Positions 9,375 through 17,815 of a stretch of 64,000 bases of DNA are shown piece after piece (the stretch's first letter is position 1; each line of letters begins with the position of its first letter). This DNA is from Planctomyces sp. SH-PL62 (lineage in GTDB: Bacteria; Planctomycetota; Planctomycetia; Isosphaerales; Isosphaeraceae), in assembly GCF_001610895.1 (NCBI RefSeq), contig NZ_CP011273.1, forward strand, positions 6,076,001-6,140,000, in the 5' to 3' direction. The translations under genes were made by a program, and so were the position numbers. Below the pieces are notes generated by a model. That model was not told the origin of the DNA. It did not search any database and saw nothing but the letters and a program-made list of their open reading frames with translations.

Positions 9375-9944
9375 CTAGTTCAATCTGGGGTCTTCAGGAA
9401 GGTTGCGAAGGTTCAGGATGTCGGTGAGGACGGAAGTCCGGAAGTCGCGCAGGGTGGTCCACCAGAGGTCCTGGTCCGCTCCGTCGAAGATCCGGCCCAT
9501 GTTGGCGGGGGCGACGACCCAGGCGTCGTCGGCCAGTTCCTGTTCGAGCTGGCCCGGCGCCCACCCGGAGAAGTTGGCGATGACCAGCGAGGGCTCGATC
9601 TCCTGGGTGATCAGGTGTTGCGACTTGGCGGAGTCGAGCGCGATGTAGACGCCGGAGGCGACCTCCAGGTCGGCCAGCTTGGGCCTGGTGTGGAGGACGA
9701 GTAAGGGGCCGGCGACGGGGCCTCCCAGGTGGAGCGGCTTGTCCCAGGCGAAGTCCTCGTCGAACAGCTTTCCCGCCAGGTCGGCCATCGTGGCGCTGGT
9801 GGGGAGGTTGAGGATGATCCCCCGGGCGCCGTCCCCCTCCGAGTGCTCCAGCACGAGCACGACCGAGCGGGCGAACATCGGCGACTGGAGGTCGGGCGAG
9901 GCGATCAGCAGTCGTCCCTTGAGCGATTTATGGTTCATGTTCAT
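9375..9944 (-). CDS. YqgE/AlgH family protein (UPF0301)
   Basis: 189 residues matching the AlgH/YqgE family: the start SLKGRLLIASPDLQSPMFAR followed by SVVLVLEHSEGDGARGIILN, the middle LHLGGPV, and the late motif ANFSGWAPGQLEQEL are all hallmark segments. The family is widespread and cytosolic; its biochemical role is not settled, and a link to alginate control is from Pseudomonas only. I chose ATG 9944; a second ATG lies two codons later at 9938, and a longer frame upstream to 9983 has poorer composition. It is followed by NDH-2 about 140 bases on, same strand. Confidence 0.9.
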   Translation of the reverse strand: MNMNHKSLKGRLLIASPDLQSPMFARSVVLVLEHSEGDGARGIILNLPTSATMADLAGKLFDEDFAWDKPLHLGGPVAGPLLVLHTRPKLADLEVASGVYIALDSAKSQHLITQEIEPSLVIANFSGWAPGQLEQELADDAWVVAPANMGRIFDGADQDLWWTTLRDFRTSVLTDILNLRNLPEDPRLN

Positions 9945-10034
9945 GCGTCGTCCCGACGTGGAGAAGCGAGGAAGGCGTTCCATCCCCCTTCTACGTCGAG
10001 GCTCCTGGATGGGTTCGTCCGTCCACCGCCTCCG

Positions 10035-11063
10035 CTAGGAGAACATGCTGCCGTGGGGCCGCTGGCAGATGACGAACGTGGTGCATTTCGACAGGTCCTT
10101 CAGCCGCGTCGCGCCGACGTACGCGCAGGCGCTTCGGATGCCCCCGCAGACCTCCTGCATGGTCTCGGCGACGGGTCCCTTGTAGGGGACGCTGACGGCG
10201 CGACCTTCGCAGGCGCGGTAGTCTCGACGGCCGCCGGCGTACTTGTCGAGGGCCTCCCGGCTGGACATCCCGTAGAATTCCAGCGCGATGCGGCGGCCGT
10301 CCTCCTCGACCCACTCCCCCTCGCATTCGTCGTGCCCGGCCAGCATCCCGCCCAGCATCACGAAGTCCGCCCCGGCGGCGAACGCCTTGACGACGTCGCC
10401 GGGGTATCGGCAGCCGCCGTCGGCGCAGACGTGCCCGCGCAGGCCGTGGGCGGCGTCGGCGCACTCGATGATCGCCGAGAGCTGCGGGTAGCCGACGCCG
10501 GTCGTCCGCCGGGTCGTGCAGACGCTCCCCGGCCCGATCCCGATCTTCACGATATCGGCCGCCCCTGATATCAGCAATTCCTGGACCATGTCCGGCGTGG
10601 CGACGTTCCCGGCCATGATCGTCAGCTCCGGGAACGTGTCCCGGATCCGCTTCACCCGCTCCACGAAGTATTTGGTGTAGCCGTTGGCCGCGTCGACGCA
10701 GGCCATCCGCACGTCGGCCTTCCTCTTCACCGCGACGAGCTTGTCGAACTCGTCGTCCTTGAGCCCGACCGTGAAGAAGGTCGAACGCGCGCGGGCCTCG
10801 TCGCCGAAGAAGTCGACGAGCGCGTCCTCCGGGTAATACTTGTGCAGGCAGGTGAGCATCGGAGGGCCGATCGCCCGGGCCATCGCGAACGTCCCCACCG
10901 TGTCCATGTTCGACGCGACGATCGGCACCCCTCGCCACGTCCCGCCGTTCAGGAAGCGATACTCCCGCTCCAGCTCCACCGACGCCCGACTCGGGGCCTC
11001 GGACCGCTTGGGACGGATCAGCACGTCGTCGAAATCGAGCTTGGGATCATTGTCGATGCGCAT
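10035..11063 (-). CDS. guaC: GMP reductase
   Basis: 342 residues, same length as the well-studied enzymes. The N-terminus DFDDVLIRPKRS, the substrate-binding stretch VASNMDTVGTF, and the active-site loop IGPGSVCTTRRTTGVGYPQ with the catalytic Cys are typical. The TTR..TGVGYPQ form of the loop favours GMP reductase over IMP dehydrogenase, and the CBS domains of IMPDH are absent. It converts GMP to IMP with NADPH in purine salvage. ATG start with GAGGA 11 bases upstream. No purine genes lie beside it. Confidence 0.93.
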   Translation of the reverse strand: MRIDNDPKLDFDDVLIRPKRSEAPSRASVELEREYRFLNGGTWRGVPIVASNMDTVGTFAMARAIGPPMLTCLHKYYPEDALVDFFGDEARARSTFFTVGLKDDEFDKLVAVKRKADVRMACVDAANGYTKYFVERVKRIRDTFPELTIMAGNVATPDMVQELLISGAADIVKIGIGPGSVCTTRRTTGVGYPQLSAIIECADAAHGLRGHVCADGGCRYPGDVVKAFAAGADFVMLGGMLAGHDECEGEWVEEDGRRIALEFYGMSSREALDKYAGGRRDYRACEGRAVSVPYKGPVAETMQEVCGGIRSACAYVGATRLKDLSKCTTFVICQRPHGSMFS

Positions 11064-11185
11064 GGAAGAGGAGTCCTCGGGCCCCCAATCGGGCCGGCGG
11101 GGTAACAGCGAATTCCGGGCCGAACCGCGCCGGCCTCCTCGCTTTCCTGAACGTCACGGATCTTTGGGGGACGTCGACGCGAACG

Positions 11186-11210
11186 GTCTCCCCCCTCGCG
11201 GGGGAAGGAC
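11186..11210. repeat. CTTCCCCC-type palindrome, copy 1
   Basis: Contains CCCCCTCGCGGGGG followed by AAGGAC, an imperfect member of the palindrome family found at several gene 3' ends in this window. It lies in the gap downstream of the GH9 gene and upstream of guaC, so it may work as a terminator. Confidence 0.5.
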
Positions 11211-11250
11211 GTTATGAGGTCCCCCGAAAATCCGTGAGGGTCGAGGGTTC

Positions 11251-12921
11251 TTAGCGCCAGACGTCGAGCAGCAGCCACAGCGAAACGGTGCCGTCGATGA
11301 TCGGCTCGTTGGTGGAGAAGTCGGCGAACTCGTCGTGGTAGACGGCGAAGTCCGACTGGAAGGGGGCGAGCGGGTCGTTCTCGAAGGCCGAGAATTTCAG
11401 GGAGTCGTTGATCGCCTTCGTGACCGGGCCGTCGACGAGGCCGCCGACGGGGGACCGGTTGGCGAGGCGGTGGAACATATGATGCGGCCGGCTGGAGGCG
11501 ACCCCCCCCTCGGGGACGCCGATGACGAACGAGACGCCCCAGGGGTTGCGGCCGAAGATCCAGTCGCGGGCCTCGGCGGCCAGGCTCCGGAACTGGTCGT
11601 CGCCGCTCATCTTCTCGTACAGCCGCGCCTGGGTGGCGAACGCGATCACGTCGTTGGTGGAGCACCAGACGATAGGCGTGCCGATGCGATAGGGGTTCTT
11701 CATGGCCCGGTCGCGGATCCGCTCCAGCCCCGTGCGGTAGTAGCCGGCGAGCCTCGCCTTCGCGGCCTCGTCGGCGAACTCGTGGATCCGCCAGTGGCCG
11801 AGGTTGACGTACGGGAAGAACTCGTAGTGGCCGTGCGCGTCGCGGCCCATCCAGGCGTTGTCGCCGGCCTGGTCGGCGTAGTCGAGGGCTTCGGCCAGGT
11901 ATTTCGGCTCGCGGGTCGCCCGGTACAACTCGGCGGCCCCCCATTCGAGGTCGTCGAGATACGTGCTCTCGCCGTAATAATGGGGCGCGAGCACCGGGAC
12001 GGACATCGCGACTCCGGGGCTGTCCTGGGCGAGCTTGTACATCGAGCGGGCCGCGTCGAGGTCCCCCATCAGGGCCATCGTCGCGGCGCATCGGCCCGCG
12101 AGGCTGGCCTTGCCGGTGGAGGCGTTCTTGTACTTCGGCCCCTCGGGCTTGCCGGTCGCGGGCCAGGCGGAGCGAGGCCCGCCGGGGCCCCAGCCGTAGT
12201 CGGAACGGTCGTCGTGCCAGAGCGTCTGGGGCGGGCGATGGTCGCGATCGTCGCCGATCTGGACGTAGATGACGTCGGGCTTCGGATGCAGCTTCTTGAT
12301 GAGCGGCGCGCCGTGGCGGGCCTCGGCCTGCGCCCCTTCGTGCTCGACGAGCCGGAGCGCGGCGACGCAGTACGAGGTGGTGATCATATGCTTGAGCCGG
12401 TCGGCTGCGTCGTGCCAGCCGCCGACGAGATCGACCTTCTCCCCGGTGTTGACGTCGATCGCATCCTGCAAGTGGCACTTCGGCTCACCCGCGATCGGGT
12501 CGTCCCCGCAGCGCTGGATCTGCATGAAGCGGAGCAAGGCGTCCGGGACCCCAGCGTAGGCGTCGGGGCCGATCGCGAACTCGGCCGACTCCGCCGCGCC
12601 GAACCGGACCCGGTACCGCCCCGGTCCGCGGACGGCCGAGAAGTCGAGCCGATAATTGTGCGCGAAGGGCCCCCACGCCCCCTGGTCCGGCCCGATCTCC
12701 GCCGCGAAGTCGCCCACGCGGAACGAGCCCGCCAGCGGCTCCGGCCCGGAAAGGACCGCGATCTTGGGATCGTCCGGCAGGTAGCCGACCTGATTCACCC
12801 GGAGCCACGGGCCCGGCCCCGGCGCGGGGGGCTCGGCGTGGAGCGACCCGCAGACGGCCGATGACGCCACCACGAACACGGCCACGGCCACGGCGAACTT
12901 CCGCTCGGCGAGATGCCTCAT
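11251..12921 (-). CDS. Exported glycoside hydrolase family 9 protein (endoglucanase-like) with N-terminal Ig-like domain
   Basis: 556 residues. Signal peptide (KFAVAVAVFVVASSAVCGS) is followed by a cellulase N-terminal Ig-like domain beginning LRVNQVGYLPDDPKIAVL. The GH9 (alpha/alpha)6 barrel follows: GGWHDAADRLKH carries the catalytic Asp pair, RPHHMFHR matches the conserved His motif, and FSTNEPIIDGTV near the C-terminus holds the catalytic Glu. It should cleave beta-1,4-glucans outside the cytosol, or related polymers. I chose ATG 12921 because it begins the signal peptide; the frame is open upstream to 13227 and overlaps the deformylase gene. Divergent from def. Confidence 0.9.
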   Translation of the reverse strand: MRHLAERKFAVAVAVFVVASSAVCGSLHAEPPAPGPGPWLRVNQVGYLPDDPKIAVLSGPEPLAGSFRVGDFAAEIGPDQGAWGPFAHNYRLDFSAVRGPGRYRVRFGAAESAEFAIGPDAYAGVPDALLRFMQIQRCGDDPIAGEPKCHLQDAIDVNTGEKVDLVGGWHDAADRLKHMITTSYCVAALRLVEHEGAQAEARHGAPLIKKLHPKPDVIYVQIGDDRDHRPPQTLWHDDRSDYGWGPGGPRSAWPATGKPEGPKYKNASTGKASLAGRCAATMALMGDLDAARSMYKLAQDSPGVAMSVPVLAPHYYGESTYLDDLEWGAAELYRATREPKYLAEALDYADQAGDNAWMGRDAHGHYEFFPYVNLGHWRIHEFADEAAKARLAGYYRTGLERIRDRAMKNPYRIGTPIVWCSTNDVIAFATQARLYEKMSGDDQFRSLAAEARDWIFGRNPWGVSFVIGVPEGGVASSRPHHMFHRLANRSPVGGLVDGPVTKAINDSLKFSAFENDPLAPFQSDFAVYHDEFADFSTNEPIIDGTVSLWLLLDVWR

Positions 12922-13117
12922 CACGAATCCCCCCCCTTCCTCTCCCCGGTGTTCACCCAGTTCGGCAGGTTCGAGGATACCACGCCCCCCGCGCGGCGAC
13001 TCGCCTTGTGCCGGGCGTCTCGTCGGGCCATCATCGGGGAAAGGCGAGAACCAGGGGGGCTCGACGGCTCTCGGCCTCGACGAAATTTGGGGACGCCACC
13101 GTGGAGGACGACGGCCG

Positions 13118-13648
13118 ATGCCCGTGCTGAGACAGATCGCGCAACTGGGAAACCCGGTCCTTCGGACGCCGGCCGAGGAGGTCGCGTTCCCGCTCTCGGA
13201 GGAGGTGCGGGAGCTGATCGACGACATGCTGGCGACGCTTCGCGAGGCCGACGGCGTGGGGATCGCCGCGCCCCAGGTCCACGAACCGCTCCAGATCTTC
13301 CTGGTCGCGCCGAAGCCGAACCCGCGCTATCCCGACGCGGTCGAGGAGGCCCCGATCGTCGCGATCAATCCCGAGATCGTGGAGCGCTCGGACGAGATGG
13401 TGAAGGGCTGGGAAGGCTGCCTGAGCATCCCCGGCCTCCGCGGCGAGGTCCCCCGCCATCGGCGGATCGTCGCGCGGTATCGGGACGTCCACGGCGCGGA
13501 GGTCGTCCGCGAGTTCGAGGACTTCGTCGCCCGCATCTTCCAGCACGAGGACGACCACCTGCGGGGCCTGGTCTTCCTCGACCGCCTGGAAAGCCCCCGC
13601 GACGTGGTCGCCGAGCGCGAGTACCGGAGACGGCTCGCGCCCGGCTGA
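13118..13648 (+). CDS. def: Peptide deformylase
   Basis: 176 residues, normal length. All three family motifs are present: GVGIAAPQ (motif I), EGCLSIPG (motif II, metal-binding Cys) and QHEDDHLRG (motif III, HExxH with the two metal His and catalytic Glu). The enzyme removes the formyl group from nascent N-terminal Met. The usual partner fmt is not adjacent. Start ATG has GGAGG about 10 bases upstream. It converges on the small cupin gene with a gap of only 37 bases. Confidence 0.95.
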   Translation: MPVLRQIAQLGNPVLRTPAEEVAFPLSEEVRELIDDMLATLREADGVGIAAPQVHEPLQIFLVAPKPNPRYPDAVEEAPIVAINPEIVERSDEMVKGWEGCLSIPGLRGEVPRHRRIVARYRDVHGAEVVREFEDFVARIFQHEDDHLRGLVFLDRLESPRDVVAEREYRRRLAPG

Positions 13649-13685
13649 CCGGGCGTCGGTTCGATTCAGGTCGGAGTCGATCGGA

Positions 13686-14030
13686 TCACGAGCCGGCGGA
13701 CGCCAGCTTGGTGACCAGGACGACGGAGTCCTCCACCGCGACGAGCGAATGGGGCTCGCGCGGGGTGAGGTGGAGCAGATGACCGGCGGCGAGGTCGTGG
13801 TCGACCCCGCCGACCTTGAAGGCGACCCGGCCGGAGAGGCAATGCACGGTGATCGGCCCCGGGGCGTGGTGCTCCGGGACGTCGGCGCCCTTCGCCAGCG
13901 ACAGCCGCTTCAGCTCGAAGGCTTCGGTCTTCGCCAGGGTCTCGACCTTGCGTCCGCCCGGAGGGGCCGCGGCCCCCCCGAGCAGGTCGATCACGCCGAG
14001 AAACGGTCCAGGTTCGGAATGCGCGGACAT
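13686..14030 (-). CDS. Small cupin-domain protein, last gene of the NO-detoxification operon
   Basis: 114 residues forming a single cupin: PEHHAPGPITVHCLSGRVAF is motif 1 with two His and the central Gly, and LTPREPHSLVAVEDSVVL is motif 2 with the metal His. It therefore likely binds a metal. It starts 39 bases after the qNOR stop codon with a GAGG ribosome-binding site 5 bases before the ATG, so co-transcription with norZ is expected. Similar one-domain cupins are seen near nitrogen-oxide genes, but the role (metal or NO sensing, or enzyme) is unknown here. Confidence 0.85.
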   Translation of the reverse strand: MSAHSEPGPFLGVIDLLGGAAAPPGGRKVETLAKTEAFELKRLSLAKGADVPEHHAPGPITVHCLSGRVAFKVGGVDHDLAAGHLLHLTPREPHSLVAVEDSVVLVTKLASAGS

Positions 14031-14069
14031 GACGACCTCATTTCAGGTGCTGGGGGAATCGGAGACGGC

Positions 14070-16367
14070 TCAGCGGACGGCCGCCTCCTCGACGGGGTAA
14101 GTGCGACCCACGGCGTCGGGCCCGGGTTCGAGCGACCAGCCCCCCTTCAGGCCCAGGACGAACCAGCCCAGGGCCACGATCCCGGCGGCGAAGATCGTGT
14201 CGCCGACCACGCGCATCCAGCGGAGGGTGTGCATGGTGGGCGTCTGCATGAACTCGGCCGAGCGGGCGTACCACATCCCGTGCTCGACGCTCGCCCAGGT
14301 CTGGAGCAGCCCCACCGGGAGAAGGCTGAGCAGGACCATCAGCGCCAGGCCGATGTTGATGGACCAGAAGGCGAACGAGAGCACGCCCGTCTTCCAGGCC
14401 CGGTGGATCGTCAGCCCCTTGAGGCAGAACAGCGTCAGGCCGATCCCCAGCATGCCGTAGACGCCGAAGAGCGCCGTATGGCCGTGGACGGGGGTCGTGT
14501 TCAGCCCCTGCATGTAGTAGAGGGCGATCGGCGGATTGATGAAGAAGCCGAACAGCCCCGCCCCCACCAGGTTCCAGAACGCCACCGAGACGAAGAAGAG
14601 GATCGGCATCCGATAGGCCGAGACCCACGGCCGCACCCGGCTCAGCGACAGGTTCTCATAAGCCTCGAAGCCGATCAGCACCAGAGGCACGACCTCCAGG
14701 GCGCTGAAGATCGCCCCCAGGGCCGTCACCACCGTCGGCGTGCCGGTGAAGTATAGGTGGTGGAACGTGCCGATGATCCCCCCGGAGAGGAAGATCGACG
14801 TCGAGAACAGGACCGCCGCCGCCGCCGTCGACGTCCGCAGCAGGCCCATCCGGGTGAACAGGAACGCGATCACGACCGTCGCGAAGACCTCGAAGAAGCC
14901 CTCGACCCACAGGTGGACGACCCACCACCGCCAGTATTCGGCGATCGCCAGGTTGGTGTGCCGGTGCCACATCAGGCCCGGCGTGTAGAACAGCGGGATC
15001 GCCGCCGAGGCCAGCAGGAAGAGCCCGAGCAGGTGTCGGTTGGTGTCGGGGTGGCGGAACGCCGGCGCGATGGCGCGGACCATCAGCGCCAGCCAGAGGA
15101 ACAGCCCGACCGTCAGGAAGATCTGCCAGAACCTGCCGAGATCCACATATTCATAACCCTGGTGCCCGAACCAGAAGTTGGCGGTGTTCCCCAGCCGCTG
15201 CTGCACCCCCAACCACTGCCCGAACATCGAGCCCACCACGATGATCAGCACGCAGACGAACAGGAAGTCCACGCCCAGCTTCTGGAACTTCGGCTCGTGG
15301 CCGGAGACGGCCGGCGCGATGAACAGCCCCGTGGCCAGCCACGCGGTCGCGATCCAGAAGATGCCGAGCTGCGTGTGCCAGGTCCGCGTCACGCTGTAGG
15401 GGAGCCACTCGGCCAGGGGGAAGCCGTAGAAGCCCGAGCCCTCCACCCCGTAGTGCGCCGTCACCGCCCCCAGGCCCACCTGCACCACCGCCAGCGCGAT
15501 GACCACCCAGAAGTACTTGAGCGTCGCCCGCATCGAGGGGGTCGGGTTCAGGGCCAGGAGCGGGTCCCGCTCGGGGGGCTCGTGGCGGTCCAGATCCTCC
15601 CGCCCGCGCTCGACGGCGAAGTACCAGGCCAGCGCGCCGATGCCGGCCAGGAGCAGCACGAAGCTGGCGACCGACCAGACGATGATCTGGCCCGACGGCC
15701 GGTTCTCGATCAGCGTCTCCGAAGGCCAGTTGTTCGTGTACGTGATCGTCTCGCCCGGGCGCTCGGTCGAGCAGGCCCAGGCCGCCCAGAAGAAGAACGC
15801 CGCCAACTGCGCCCGACGCTCCGGCGTCTTGATCGACGAGGCCGGGATCGCGTACGCGTCGCGCAGCTCGTGCAGCTCCGGGTCGTCGCCGAACAGGGCG
15901 TCGTAGTGCGAGGCGACCGCCGCCATCGCCTGGGCCCGGACCGGCGAGACCGTCACGTCGCCCGTCGCCGGGTCGTACGTGTTGCGGCGGATCTCGCCCT
16001 TGAGCCGCTCTCGAAGGCCCGCGCGAGCCTCGGCGTCGAGCGCCTCATAGTTCGCGGCCCCTTTCTCCACGGCCCAGTGGTCCAGCATCCACGTCAGTTC
16101 GCGATGGAGATAGTCGGCCGACCAGTCCGGCGCGACGTACGCGCCGTGGCCCCAGACCGAGCCCACCTCCTGGCCCCCCATCGACTGCCAGACGTTCTGC
16201 CCCTCCTTCACGTCCTCGCCCGTGAAGAGGACCTTCCCCTCCGTCGTCACCACCCGCTCCGGGACCGGCGGGGCCATCCGATACAGCTCGGTCCCGTAAT
16301 AAATCAGGACCGCGAACGATCCGATGATGACCGTCGCCAACCCCAGCCACAACCTGCCATAGCGCAT
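14070..16367 (-). CDS. norZ: Quinol-dependent nitric oxide reductase (qNOR)
   Basis: 765 residues, the size of single-subunit qNOR, in which a NorC-like N-terminal extension (residues about 30-230, containing GQNVWQSMGGQEVGSVWGHG and HRELTWMLDHW) is fused to a 12-helix NorB core. Core motifs include HTQLGIFWIATAW, the region RWWVVHLWVEGFFEVFA (haem and FeB ligands and the conserved Glu), HHLYFTGTP and GHTALFGVYGMLGIG. It reduces 2 NO to N2O with quinol at the membrane. No nitrite reductase or N2O reductase is in the window, so detoxification rather than full denitrification is the likely role. Start ATG has GGGGAG 6 bases upstream. It follows the truncated haemoglobin gene by about 100 bases. 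Confidence 0.95.
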   Translation of the reverse strand: MRYGRLWLGLATVIIGSFAVLIYYGTELYRMAPPVPERVVTTEGKVLFTGEDVKEGQNVWQSMGGQEVGSVWGHGAYVAPDWSADYLHRELTWMLDHWAVEKGAANYEALDAEARAGLRERLKGEIRRNTYDPATGDVTVSPVRAQAMAAVASHYDALFGDDPELHELRDAYAIPASSIKTPERRAQLAAFFFWAAWACSTERPGETITYTNNWPSETLIENRPSGQIIVWSVASFVLLLAGIGALAWYFAVERGREDLDRHEPPERDPLLALNPTPSMRATLKYFWVVIALAVVQVGLGAVTAHYGVEGSGFYGFPLAEWLPYSVTRTWHTQLGIFWIATAWLATGLFIAPAVSGHEPKFQKLGVDFLFVCVLIIVVGSMFGQWLGVQQRLGNTANFWFGHQGYEYVDLGRFWQIFLTVGLFLWLALMVRAIAPAFRHPDTNRHLLGLFLLASAAIPLFYTPGLMWHRHTNLAIAEYWRWWVVHLWVEGFFEVFATVVIAFLFTRMGLLRTSTAAAAVLFSTSIFLSGGIIGTFHHLYFTGTPTVVTALGAIFSALEVVPLVLIGFEAYENLSLSRVRPWVSAYRMPILFFVSVAFWNLVGAGLFGFFINPPIALYYMQGLNTTPVHGHTALFGVYGMLGIGLTLFCLKGLTIHRAWKTGVLSFAFWSINIGLALMVLLSLLPVGLLQTWASVEHGMWYARSAEFMQTPTMHTLRWMRVVGDTIFAAGIVALGWFVLGLKGGWSLEPGPDAVGRTYPVEEAAVR

Positions 16368-16469
16368 GCTCGCTCCCCTTTCGACCGCCGCGCCCGAGCC
16401 CTCGCCCGGCCGCCTCGACGTTCACGTTGATGGCTGACGCTCCACCGTGAATCCTCAGCCCTGCCCAGC

Positions 16470-16919
16470 TCAGCTCCGCTCGGAATCGAGCCGAGCCTTC
16501 GGCCCGACCAGCCCCAGCGACCTCGTCATCGCCTCGCGCATCCGACGGGCACGCTCAAGGAACGCCTCGGCCTCGGCGGGGGAGCAGACGTCGCGGGTCG
16601 TGGCCTCGAAAAGCGTCACCCAGCGGTCGAAATGCCCGCCGGTCAGCCCGTCGATCCCCTGATGGACCTGCACCGGCCGGCCCTGGTAGCGACCGGTCCC
16701 GCGCATCACCGCCGACCAGAAGTCCACCATCCGACCCAGATGCCGGTCCCAGTCGTCGATATGCTCGGCGAAGATCGGGCCTAAAACAACGTCTTCCTGC
16801 GCCCGACGGTAGAATTCGCCCACCAACTCGCGGATCCGAGCCTCCGTCACCCCGGCGACCGGCTCCGAACCCGGCCCCGCCGCTCGCGCGTACAGACCTG
16901 GTGTGTATGATGTCGTCAC
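16470..16919 (-). CDS. Group III truncated haemoglobin
   Basis: 149 residues. The pattern DDWDRHLGRMVDFWSAVMRG with RYQGRPVQVHQG, then HFDRWVTLFEATTRD carrying the proximal His, is typical of class 3 truncated globins. These bind haem and are linked to NO or oxygen chemistry. It is the first gene of the minus-strand operon with norZ and the cupin and is transcribed from the promoter shared with the NsrR-type regulator. I prefer GTG at 16919, which has GGGGAGG 8 bases upstream; the longer frame to 16961 adds an unconvincing Gly/Arg stretch. Confidence 0.9.
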   Translation of the reverse strand: MTTSYTPGLYARAAGPGSEPVAGVTEARIRELVGEFYRRAQEDVVLGPIFAEHIDDWDRHLGRMVDFWSAVMRGTGRYQGRPVQVHQGIDGLTGGHFDRWVTLFEATTRDVCSPAEAEAFLERARRMREAMTRSLGLVGPKARLDSERS

Positions 16920-16990
16920 GACCTCGCCCTCCCCGCTCAGGCCGCCCCGATCGCCTCGCACTCGTCGCGAACGTGCCGGCCGAGCCTTTT

Positions 16991-17013
16991 AATCTGCATT
17001 CGACATGCATATT
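16991..17013. promoter_or_regulatory. Predicted NsrR-type operator (9-5-9 inverted repeat)
   Basis: AATCTGCAT, five bases, ATGCATATT: arms match at 8 of 9 positions and the total length of 23 bases with TGCAT/ATGCA half-sites agrees with the NsrR consensus known from proteobacteria. It lies between the divergent haemoglobin-norZ-cupin operon and the regulator gene and overlaps an AT-rich TATTATT stretch that could be a -10 element. Occupied operator would therefore block both directions and be released by NO. Confidence 0.7.
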
Positions 17014-17089
17014 ATTGAGCCGGCGGGGCCGTGTCAATCGGGCGCTGGGGCGCGAGCCCGGACTGGAGACGAAGGAGCGACGGTCGACC

Positions 17090-17560
17090 ATGCACTTGAC
17101 GCAGTTCTCGGACTACGCCATGAGAGCGGTACTGTACCTGGGGAGTCGCGGCGACCGATTGGCGTCGGTCGAGGAGATCAGCCGCGCCTACGGGATCTCC
17201 CGGCATCATCTGGTGCGGGTGGCCCAGACGTTGACGGAGCTGGGGGTGGTGACGGCCCAACGCGGCCGCGGCGGAGGGATGCGCCTGGCCATGCAGCCCT
17301 CGGCGATCAACATCGGCTGGCTGATCCGCAGCACCGAGCCCCATTTCGACATCGTGGAATGCTTCCGTCCCGAGTCCAACACCTGCCCCATCGCCCCCGC
17401 ATGCGGCCTCAAGGGGGCCCTGCATCGGGCGCGCGACGCGTTCCTCGCCGTCCTCGACGAATACACGCTCGACCAGTTCCTGACCCGCAAGGACGAGCTG
17501 ATCCCCCTCCTCGACCTCGCCCTGGCTCGCAAGCCCGAGCCGAAGCCCGACGCAGACTGA
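17090..17560 (+). CDS. nsrR: Rrf2-family transcriptional regulator, NsrR type (NO-sensing Fe-S repressor)
   Basis: 156 residues. The N-terminal winged helix MHLTQFSDYAMRAVLYLGSR and the recognition region SRHHLVRVAQTLTELGVV are typical of NsrR. The GRGGGMRLA wing follows. Three cysteines occur in ECFRPESNTCPIAPACGL, matching the C-X8-C-X5-C cluster of NsrR proteins that ligate an Fe-S centre destroyed by NO. It is divergent from the haemoglobin/qNOR/cupin operon, which it presumably represses through the palindrome at 16991. Start ATG 17090 has GAAGGAG upstream; the longer open frame to 16901 runs through the operator and is rejected. Confidence 0.9.
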   Translation: MHLTQFSDYAMRAVLYLGSRGDRLASVEEISRAYGISRHHLVRVAQTLTELGVVTAQRGRGGGMRLAMQPSAINIGWLIRSTEPHFDIVECFRPESNTCPIAPACGLKGALHRARDAFLAVLDEYTLDQFLTRKDELIPLLDLALARKPEPKPDAD

Positions 17561-17612
17561 GCGTCGGGACCGGACGAAACACATCATGCCTGCGCAAGCA
17601 TTCCTTCACACC

Positions 17613-17660
17613 TGATGGGGGAAGGTGGTCCGGAGGGCCGGACGAGGGGGCCCCTCGTCG
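17613..17660. repeat. Composite GGGGGAAGG palindromic repeat between convergent genes
   Basis: GGGGGAAGGTGGTCCGGAGG continues into GGCCGGACGAGGGGG, then a perfect palindrome GACGAGGGGGCCCCTCGTC (17641-17659). It lies between the convergent nsrR and TPR genes, so a bidirectional terminator role is plausible. The same composite unit recurs at 23228. Confidence 0.55.
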
Positions 17661-17815
17661 CGGACGACGCGAGGCTGCGACGGCCTTCACGCGCGTCGCC
17701 CTCGGCTTCCAGGACTTCGTCGCATTCGGGAAACGGCCGCCCGTCGACGCGGGCGAGGACGTGAGGACGCGGGGTCGCCTCTTCGCCGGAGGGGGGCGGC
17801 TCGGGCGCGGAGCGG

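Noticed and set aside
14757-16430. Plus-strand ORF of 557 residues antisense to norZ
   Set aside because: Rich in Arg/Asp/Gln with no hydrophobic or motif pattern; a mirror frame of the qNOR gene.
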